Source: JAUHXS01 sp965213575 (GTDB lineage: Bacteria > Bacteroidota > Bacteroidia > Chitinophagales > JAUHXS01). Taken from it: a stretch of DNA of 64,000 nucleotides. The stretch covers positions 1 through 64,000 of the forward strand of contig CBDBZN010000012.1 of NCBI GenBank assembly GCA_965213575.1, given 5' to 3'. Under the pieces are notes generated by a model. It ran no database searches, was not told the DNA's origin, and saw only the letters and a list, made by a program, of their open reading frames with translations. The position numbers were made by a program, and so were the translations under genes. Within the stretch, counting starts at the first letter, position 1, and the number at the start of each line of letters is the position of its first letter. Of this stretch, positions 47,708 to 54,844 are shown piece by piece.

Positions 47708-48565
47708 ATGATCAATAAATACTTATCCTTAATCAAATTCAGCCATACTATTTTTGCATTACCTTTTGCATTGGTAGGTTTTGCTCTTGCCATATTATAT
47801 GATGGTTATGCATTTAGTTGGCAAAAATTCGGATTAGTTATTTTATCTATGGTATTTGCCAGAAGTGCTGCCATGGCTTTTAACCGATATGCCGATCGTC
47901 AAATTGATGCTCAAAATGAACGTACCAAAGTGAGGGAAATACCGGCCGGGGTATTGAGAGCGAGATCGGTATTATTTTTTACTGTTTTCAGTTGCATAGC
48001 GTTTGTAATAACAACTTACTTTATCAACACATTATGTTTTTATTTGTCGTTTGTAGCCTTAGCAGTAGTCTTAGGATATAGTTATGCAAAGCGATTCACT
48101 CCCTTTGCCCATTTTATTCTGGGCTTAGGGCTTTCTTTAGCACCAATTGGAGCATATCTAGCAGTGACAGGCGTATTCAGTTTGCTCCCTATTTTATTTT
48201 CGATAGTAGTATTTTTTTGGGTAGGAGGTTTTGATATAATTTACGCATTACAAGATGAAGAATTCGATAAAGTACAAAAATTACATTCTATTCCTTCCTG
48301 GTTAGGCAAGCGCAATGCATTGCTATTTTCAGATATTACACATATCATAACCGGTATATTAGTTTTAAGCATAGGTTATTATGCTGATTTTGAAATATTA
48401 TATTGGTTGGGTGCTACGGTGTTTGTAGGCTTATTAGCATATCAGCACTCTTTGGTCAAACCTAATGACCTCTCGAAAGTTAACATAGCATTTTTTACCT
48501 TGAATGGCATTGCAAGTGTGATCTTCGCTGTTTTTGTTATTGGAGAGTTGTGGTTGCTTGGATAA
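47708..48565 (+). CDS. UbiA-family prenyltransferase (UbiA/MqnP type)
   Basis: About 285 aa with eight or nine membrane helices. The first aspartate-rich motif is NRYADRQIDAQNERT (NxxxDxxxD) and the second YALQDEEFDK. This is the UbiA superfamily, which attaches polyprenyl chains to aromatic acids in the membrane. In Bacteroidota such enzymes usually serve quinone synthesis (futalosine-route MqnP) because ubiquinone is not made. The ATG at 47708 starts the conserved MINKYLSLIKFSHTIFALP. Earlier in-frame starts (ATG 47687, TTG 47663) lie inside the terminator hairpin. Confidence 0.88.
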   Translation: MINKYLSLIKFSHTIFALPFALVGFALAILYDGYAFSWQKFGLVILSMVFARSAAMAFNRYADRQIDAQNERTKVREIPAGVLRARSVLFFTVFSCIAFVITTYFINTLCFYLSFVALAVVLGYSYAKRFTPFAHFILGLGLSLAPIGAYLAVTGVFSLLPILFSIVVFFWVGGFDIIYALQDEEFDKVQKLHSIPSWLGKRNALLFSDITHIITGILVLSIGYYADFEILYWLGATVFVGLLAYQHSLVKPNDLSKVNIAFFTLNGIASVIFAVFVIGELWLLG

Positions 48566-48612
48566 TCTATATTACATAGCTTCCTAGCTGCTCCTGAGCA
48601 TTTACTTTAAAT

Positions 48613-48697
48613 AAAAAAGCCCTACCGAAGCAGGGCTTAAGACTTTCGTCTACGGCATATAGCCTTATTGTGATAAGATAAATAAGGAAAATCTTAC
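48613..48697 (-). ncRNA. tracrRNA of the type II-C CRISPR system
   Basis: Read on the minus strand, about 85 nt. An anti-repeat (TTCCTTATTTATCTTATCACAA) shares TTCCTTATTTA and the CACAA end with the CRISPR repeat. It should pair with the crRNA as an 11-bp upper stem (UAAAUAAGGAA) and a lower stem UUGUG around a bulge. Next come a short nexus hairpin (AAGGCTATATGCCGT), a second hairpin AGAC-GAAA-GTCT and a strong terminator AAGCCCTGCTTCGGTAGGGCTT plus T-run (48613-48638). A TATCTTTA box at 48702-48709 on this strand predicts the start near 48695. It is divergent from cas9. Confidence 0.9.
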
Positions 48698-48767
48698 GCC
48701 ATAAAGATAATAAATTTTTACAATACATTATAACTTGTTATCTTTAAAGTAAATCAAAAGATGTATT

Positions 48768-51700
48768 ATGAGTAAAATTTTAGGTTTAGACTTGGGAACC
48801 AATTCTATTGGTTGGGCAGTAGTGGATGATGAGAAAAATAAAATATTAGGAATGGGAAGTCGAATCTTCCCGATGGGAGTAAGCAATCTTGGAGAGGGAG
48901 ATAATGAGCAATCAAAAAACGCAGCTAGGACAGAAGCAAGAAGCAAAAGAAGGCAGTTTTATAGAAAAAGAATACGAAAAAGAATCTTGCTAAGCGAATT
49001 ATCAAAAAGCAAAATGTGCCCCATAGATACGAAGCTAATTAGAGATTGGAATAATAATAAGATTTTAAACGATGAATCTTTAGTATCGTGGTTTAAAAAG
49101 AACCCTTATTTATTAAGAGCAAAGGCAGTAGAAGAAAAAATTGAACTGGATGAATTGGGTAGGATTTTTTATCATATGATCCAACGAAGAGGTTTCCAAA
49201 GTAATAGTAGAAGTGCTAGTAAAGAAGATGGGGCAATTTATGATGGGAAACCTAAAGATGGGAAAATTGGAATACTTGAAACGCGAGAAAAAATTTCAGA
49301 CACCACACTTGGAAGCTATCTAAAAGAACTTTACCCGGCGGAAAATACATCTTATTCCGGCGGAAAAGAGAGAATTAGGAACAGATATACAACTCGTCAA
49401 ATGTATATTGATGAATTTGAAACTATTTGGGAAAAGCAAAAGCAATACCATAATCAATTAACAGATGAACTTAAGCAACTTATTGGAGGCAGAAAAAAAG
49501 ACGGGTTCAAGGAAGATGGTATTCTATTTCATCAACGACCACTACGCACACAAAAGCACCTGATAGGTAAATGTACTTTTGAACCCACAAAGACTAAATG
49601 TCCGATTAGTGCTATACCTTTTGAACTATTTCGTGCCTATCAATGGGTCAATACAGTAGAATGTAATGGTAAAAAACTGAACAAAGAGGAAAAAGCAATC
49701 CTAATAGATCAATTATTAAGCAAGGAAAAAATCAGCTTTAAAGCATTGCGAAAATCCATTGATAAATTAGACGGGTACTATCAATTTAACTACAAAGATG
49801 AAGATATAATCTATGGTAGCCATACCATAAGTAATTTATCCCACAAAAAGTTTTTCGGTAAAGATTGGTTTAATAAGTTGAATAAAGAACAAGAAGATAT
49901 ATGGCATGTGTTATTCTCATTTGAAGACATAGATAAGCTTAAAGAATATGCAAAGATCAATTGGGGCTTTACTAAAGAGCAGGCTGAAATATTAGCAAAT
50001 TCCATTTAAAAGATGGATATGCCAACTTAAGCCGAAAAGCAATCAATAATATTTTGCCTTTTTTGAAAGATGGATATACATATGATGTGGCAGTGGTATT
50101 GGGAGGAATTAAAAATGCGTTTGGAGAAAAATGGAGCAGCTTAAATGATGCACAAAAAAATCTTATTACTGATAATATGTATGAGTTTATAAGGTTTGAA
50201 AGAAAAGGTGGTTTTATTGAAGAATTAAAATCGTTTTTGAAAGACCATTTTCATTTTTCAGAAAAACAGTTTAAAAAGCTCTACCATCATAGTGCTAATA
50301 TTGACAAGGTCAACAAGTTATTAGATAAATTGCCACTAGGAGTAAACGCTGATCGGGAGATACAGAAAATAAGAAACCCTATCGTTATTACTGCACTTTT
50401 TGAGTTACGGAAATTGATCAATGCCATAATTGACGAATATGGCAAACCGGATGAAATCAAAATTGAATTAGCGAGAGACTTAAAAGCTTCAAAAAAGCTT
50501 CGAAATGAGGTAAGGAACAAACAACAGAAACAAGAGCGGCTGCATGACAAGATAAAAGGAGAGCTAGATAAAATAAACCAAAGACCAACGCATATCAATA
50601 TTTTGAAATATAAATTGTGGGAAGAGTGTGATAAGAAATGTCCATTTACCGGAAACAATATTGAAGTTAATCAACTATTTAGTGGAGAGGTTCAAATCGA
50701 ACATATTCACCCATGGAGCCGATCATTAAATGATAGTTTTTTAAATAAAACACTTTGCTTTGCGAAGGAAAATGTTGCTAAAGGAAAAAGAACGCCGTTC
50801 GAATATTATAGCTCTCAAGGTGATGAAGTATGGGAGCGTAGAAAGCAACAGGCATTAATGTGTTTCAAAAATAAGCCTGACTATCCAACTGCTTATAATA
50901 AGTTTAAATGGTTCATCAAAAAATCACATGATGATGATTTTATCAGTAGGCAGCTAAATGATACTAGATATATCAGCAAAGAAGCCAAGAATTACTTAGC
51001 TAAAATATGTGATAAAATTATGGTAGCTCCGGGTCAAATGACAGCAGAACTTAGGCACAAGTGGGGATTGAACTCAATTCTTACCGAAGAAAACCTAAAA
51101 ACGAGAGATGATCATCGTCACCATGCAATTGATGCACTAGTTATGGCGTGTGCTACTATAAGTCACCTACAAGAACTCAGCAAGTGGAATAAATATGAAA
51201 GGAACCATGAATTAAAAGAATTTCCTCTTCCATGGAAAAGCTTCAGAGGTGATGCAGAAAAAGTAGCAAATGCTATTTTGGTCTCTCATAAAAAAACAAA
51301 CAGCGTACTTACTACCAGGAAAGTTAAAACCAAAAAAAATGGGACAGAGTATAAAAACGAAAGCATTGCAGCTAGAGGAGAGCTACATGAAAAAACTGTG
51401 TATGGGCTACGCCATGATAACCCTAAAAAAACTCGCCAATCCTTTAGAAGAAGAATACCTATTAGTGGTCTAACGCCTGCTATGATAAGAACCATTGTAG
51501 ATGCTAATATTAGAGAAAATATTATTATTCCTAAAATTAAAAGTGCAGGTTTTGAGATAGATAACAAAGGGAAACCCATTGTAAAAGGAAAATTACAAGA
51601 AAAACTATTTAAAACAATATTATCAAAACCATTTTACCTTAAGAACAAAAATGGAGGAGATCAAGTACCAATTAAAAAAATTAGGATAAAAGTAAGTATG

Positions 51701-52216
51701 AAAGGAAATCAGTTAACAGAGATTAATCAGCATGTAATTCCAGGTAATAATCATAAAATTATTATATATAAGGATAGTAATGATCATTTACAATATTACC
51801 CTGTAAGCTTTTGGGAAGCTGTTGAAAGAACACTTCAGGAAAAAAAAGAGAATCAAAATTTTATTCCTAATCCATTACCACCTAATCATTCCAATGGGAA
51901 AATTTTAGAGACTTTTCAGCAAAATGATATATTTATATTAGGAATAGAGAAAACTGTCAACGCAAAAGATAAAGAAACCATTGAGAAATTGAGTATCAAA
52001 GAAACATCGGAAAGGTTATACATAGTTCAAAAGATTGGAGGAAATGATGATTATATAGAAATTTGTTTTAGACATCATCTGGATTCACGCCTAGATAAGG
52101 AAGCAAAAAAGGATTATAAATACATAAAGAATTTCGGAACAGGAAAAACGGGATGGCAAACCTTTAATCCTATTAAAGTAAAAGTTTCACCTATTGGAAG
52201 AATCGAGAAAGTGTGA
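48768..52216 (+). pseudogene. cas9: Cas9 endonuclease, type II-C, one-base frameshift
   Basis: A first frame (413 codons) ends at 50009 and a second continues to 52216. Restoring one T in AAATTCC (about 49999-50002) joins them as LANFHLKDGYANLSRKAINN, a normal Cas9 REC/RuvC-linker sequence, giving about 1149 aa. All nuclease residues are kept (numbering of the repaired protein): RuvC-I Asp8 (GLDLGTNSIGW), arginine-rich bridge helix at 48-75, RuvC-II Glu567 (IELARD), HNH His646 (EHIHPWSRS), RuvC-III His786/Asp789 (HHAIDA). A C-terminal PAM-interacting domain of about 300 aa is intact. The lack of csn2 and cas4 fits II-C. Whether the deletion is real or a sequencing error cannot be seen here. 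Confidence 0.93.
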
Positions 52217-52227
52217 GTTTAATTTTC

Positions 52228-52270
52228 TTTTTAACCCTTCAAGGGTTCCGAACCCTTGAAGGGTTAAAAA
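52228..52270. repeat. REP palindrome 1, after cas9
   Basis: A perfect palindrome of two 21-bp arms (TTTTTAACCCTTCAAGGGTTC) around a single C, starting 12 bp after the cas9 stop and ending 20 bp before the RAYT gene. Each arm contains a smaller palindrome AACCCTTCAAGGGTT. The A/T ends would also let it act as a terminator. Confidence 0.9.
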
Positions 52271-52289
52271 GATTTAAGAAAGTTCTTTT

Positions 52290-52937
52290 ATGCAAGACTA
52301 CAAATCTATCCTTGAGCCCAATGGTACTTATCATATTTATAATCGTGCTAACGGCAATGAAAGACTTTTTGTAAACGAGAATAATTATAAGTTTTTCCTC
52401 GAAAAATATAAATATTTCATTGTGCCTATTGCTGATACCTTTTGTTATTGCTTAATGGAAAATCATTTTCATTTTTTGATACGCATAAAAGGAGAAGCAG
52501 CTATCACTCAACAATTCTTTATAAAAAGTAATAAAGGTAGCAAAGCCCTTCAAGGGTTCAGAACCCTTGAAGGGCTTGAAAGACACAATGCACTTTCTAA
52601 ATTTATTAGTCGTCAATTCTCACATTTATTTAATACTTATACGCAGGCTTTTAACAAACAACAAAACAGAAAAGGTAGCTTATTTATCCCTCGTTTCAAT
52701 CGCAAACGTATTACCGGCAGGGAGTATCTGCAACAAGCGGTTATTTATATCCATTTAAATCCTATTGCCACCGGAAGTTATAAAACTCTCGATACATGGA
52801 AATTCTCTTCTTATAAAGCTTTAGTTAGTCCGGAAGAAACTTTGCTTAACAGAGTAGAATTACTTGAATGGTTTGGTGGAAGAGAAAACTTTATATATTG
52901 TCATACAGCAGATGTTGCTATAGATAATAAAACATAG
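52290..52937 (+). CDS. REP-associated tyrosine transposase (RAYT, Y1_Tnp/TnpA_REP family)
   Basis: A 215-aa HUH-type single-strand nuclease related to IS200/IS605 TnpA but of the single-copy REP-associated class. HxH metal motif His59/His61 in MENHFHFLIR; N-terminal NGTYHIYNRANGNERLF; catalytic Tyr153 in IYIHLNP. The C-terminal WKFSSYKAL and RVELLEWFGG are typical of Bacteroidota RAYTs. Residues 86-97 (ALQGFRTLEGLE) are encoded by an in-frame copy of its own REP palindrome. It lies between cas9 and cas1, flanked by other copies. RAYTs cut and join REP hairpins; this one looks intact. Confidence 0.88.
   Translation: MQDYKSILEPNGTYHIYNRANGNERLFVNENNYKFFLEKYKYFIVPIADTFCYCLMENHFHFLIRIKGEAAITQQFFIKSNKGSKALQGFRTLEGLERHNALSKFISRQFSHLFNTYTQAFNKQQNRKGSLFIPRFNRKRITGREYLQQAVIYIHLNPIATGSYKTLDTWKFSSYKALVSPEETLLNRVELLEWFGGRENFIYCHTADVAIDNKT
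52543..52577. repeat. REP palindrome 2, inside the RAYT reading frame
   Basis: Perfect 17-bp arms AAGCCCTTCAAGGGTTC around one A. It keeps the reading frame of the transposase gene and adds ALQGFRTLEGL between KGSK and ERHNALSKFISRQFS. Confidence 0.9.
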
Positions 52938-52982
52938 AGGTCTTTTGACAAATACTCAAAAGATTATAATAATTAACGACCA

Positions 52983-53873
52983 ATGCTAAAACGCACGCTT
53001 TTTTTCGGTAACCCTTATCATTTAAATACAGAATATGCCCAATTAAAAGCTACCAATAAAGAGTCGGGAGAAATTAAATCAGTACCGATAGAAGATATTG
53101 GTTTTGTAGTATTTGAACATCCGCATATCACTTTTACACAGAGTGTAATGCAATTATTGGCTGAGAATAATACCGCTGTTATTTTTTGCGATGCACGGCA
53201 TCACCCTTCCTCTATGCTCATGCATTTAGATACTAATCAAGTTCAAACTGAGCGCTTTAAACATCAGATCAATGCCAGTGAGCCACTTAAAAAACAACTC
53301 TGGCAACAAACAATTAAAGCTAAGTTAAATAATCAAGCCGCAGTTCTGGATTTATATGACAGAGAAGGAAATGCTTTAAGATATCTTAGCAAGCAAGTCC
53401 AAAGTGGAGATGTTACGAATCAGGAAGCACAAGGAGCAAGAAGATATTGGAGCCAATTATTTGATGCTGATTTTAAAAGAGAACGATATGGCACAGGTGC
53501 TAATCCTGCATTAAATTATGGATACGCTATTTTGAGGGCAGCAGTGGCTAGGGCACTAGCCGGTAGCGGATTATTAGCAACGCTTGGTATACATCATCGA
53601 AATAAATATAATTCTTTTTGTCTGGCAGATGATGTCATGGAGCCGTATAGGCCATATGTAGATTTATTAGTTTTGGAAATGCAAGAACATGATTTGGATA
53701 CTGAAAATTTAAGAAAATCTGAAAAAGCTTATCTACTTGATATTTTATCGATGGATGTAATTATTAATAAAAAGAAACGTCCTTTAATGATCGCTCTCAG
53801 CCACACCACTGCCTCCCTTGCCAGATGCTTTGCAGGCGAAGACAAAAAAATGTTATATCCGGTATTGAAATGA
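52983..53873 (+). CDS. cas1: Cas1 integrase, type II
   Basis: A 296-aa metal-dependent integrase that, with Cas2, inserts spacers. The N-terminal beta domain (MLKRTLFFGNPYHLNTEY) and IEDIGFVVFEHPHI are typical of type II-C Cas1. The predicted metal ligands are Glu148 (NQEAQGARRYW), His204/205 (GIHHRNKYNSF) and Asp216/217 (LADDVMEPYRP). The length is normal. It overlaps cas2 by 4 bp (ATGA). It is separated from cas9 by the RAYT gene, although cas9-cas1-cas2 are normally contiguous. Confidence 0.96.
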   Translation: MLKRTLFFGNPYHLNTEYAQLKATNKESGEIKSVPIEDIGFVVFEHPHITFTQSVMQLLAENNTAVIFCDARHHPSSMLMHLDTNQVQTERFKHQINASEPLKKQLWQQTIKAKLNNQAAVLDLYDREGNALRYLSKQVQSGDVTNQEAQGARRYWSQLFDADFKRERYGTGANPALNYGYAILRAAVARALAGSGLLATLGIHHRNKYNSFCLADDVMEPYRPYVDLLVLEMQEHDLDTENLRKSEKAYLLDILSMDVIINKKKRPLMIALSHTTASLARCFAGEDKKMLYPVLK

Positions 53874-54214
53874 GTAAAAGGCATACTCGGTTAAACGCTT
53901 ATCAAATTATGTGGCTTTTTGTATTTTTTGACCTTCCTACCAATACGAAAAAAGAACGAAAGGCTGCTGCTAAGTTTCGAAAACTTTTAATGAAGGATGG
54001 TTTCGCAATGATGCAGTACTCAATTTATACCAGGCATTGTGCCAGTCGTGAAAGCGCTGTAGTACATATGGCAAGGGTAAAAAGTTTTATTCCTTCAGAT
54101 GGGTTTGTCAGTATATTACAAATTACTGATAAACAATACGGTAATATTCTCAACTACTGGGGCGGCAGTCAGCAAAAACCTGCTGAGCAGCCTGCTCAGT
54201 TAGAGTTGTTTTGA
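53870..54214 (+). CDS. cas2: Cas2 endoribonuclease-like subunit
   Basis: 114 aa. The ATG at 53870 is chosen because it overlaps the cas1 stop codon and begins the conserved YQIMWLFVFFDLPTNTKKER, whose Asp (FFDLP) is the family's metal residue; an earlier start at 53825 would lie inside cas1. The segment FRKLLMKDGFAMMQYSIYTRHC is typical of type II Cas2. The tail KPAEQPAQLELF is short and acidic. It bridges two Cas1 dimers in the spacer-integration complex. Confidence 0.95.
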   Translation: MSKRHTRLNAYQIMWLFVFFDLPTNTKKERKAAAKFRKLLMKDGFAMMQYSIYTRHCASRESAVVHMARVKSFIPSDGFVSILQITDKQYGNILNYWGGSQQKPAEQPAQLELF

Positions 54215-54226
54215 TGATTTTTTTAC

Positions 54227-54265
54227 TTTACCCCTTCAAGGGTTTCAAACCCTTGAAGGGGTAAA
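54227..54265. repeat. REP palindrome 3, after cas2
   Basis: Perfect 19-bp arms TTTACCCCTTCAAGGGTTT around one C, 13 bp past the cas2 stop, the same family as the copies after cas9 and inside the RAYT gene. Confidence 0.9.
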
Positions 54266-54294
54266 AGAAAGGGTTCAAAAAAAGAAAAAATTAC

Positions 54295-54344
54295 AAAAAA
54301 AAGCCGATCCAAGAGATAAGTTGAATCTCTCAATCGGCTTTTTT
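54295..54344. terminator. Bidirectional terminator between cas2 and the CRISPR array
   Basis: AAAAAAAAGCCGAT pairs with ATCGGCTTTTTT, with an inner AGAGAT/ATCTCT stem. A- and T-runs on both sides let it end the cas transcript on the plus strand and the array transcript on the minus strand. Confidence 0.85.
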
Positions 54345-54397
54345 AAAACGATATTTTCTTATATGTTGCTGATTATTAGAAGATAATATTATCAACT

Positions 54398-54762
54398 AAT
54401 ATCGTTATTCCTTATTTAATATCAAACCACAACTGCGAACTGCTAGAGGCTAAGTCTTTCCCAAATATCGTTATTCCTTATTTAATATCAAACCACAACT
54501 AAAGAATATTGAAGCGCATAGCTTTACTAATATCGTTATTCCTTATTTAATATCAAACCACAACCGCATTGAAGGTTAATGCAAACCCGTCTTTAATATC
54601 GTTATTCCTTATTTAATATCAAACCACAACTACAGTTGGTAAAACATATAAGGTATTAGAAATATCGTTATTCCTTATTTAATATCAAACCACAACAACA
54701 AAAAGGTTAGCATTTCCAAATAAAAGAATATCGTTATTCCTTATTTAATATCAAACCACAAT
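54398..54762 (-). CRISPR. Type II-C CRISPR array, 6 repeats and 5 spacers
   Basis: 36-bp repeats at 54398-54433, 54464-54499, 54529-54564, 54595-54630, 54661-54696 and 54727-54762; the plus strand reads AATATCGTTATTCC...AAACCACAAC. The spacers are 30, 29, 30, 30 and 30 bp. Five repeats are identical; the one at the right end ends in T instead of C. Complementarity to the tracrRNA shows the guides are read on the minus strand, where each repeat begins GTTGTGGTTTGAT. Each repeat then ends GATATT just before the next spacer, where type II-C arrays can carry an internal promoter. 54345-54397 and 54763-54844 are AT-rich with no gene. Spacer sources cannot be judged here. Confidence 0.97.
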
Positions 54763-54844
54763 GCGAAACTTTAAACCTTAAACTAAATACCATATTTAAA
54801 CCACTAGCTAATAGCTATCAAAAACGATGTCAAAGAACTTACTA

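Noticed and set aside
52290..52937. Reading the RAYT as an IS200/IS605 insertion sequence
   Set aside because: There is no tnpB and no left/right end structure; REP-type palindromes surround it and the C-terminal motifs fit the REP-associated class.
53825..53869. Earlier start for cas2
   Set aside because: It lies inside cas1 and adds residues outside the Cas2 fold; the ATGA overlap at 53870 is the normal coupling.
54434..54726. Possible self-targeting spacers
   Set aside because: No spacer was seen to match another place in the window by eye; a real search of the genome and of phages is needed before any claim.
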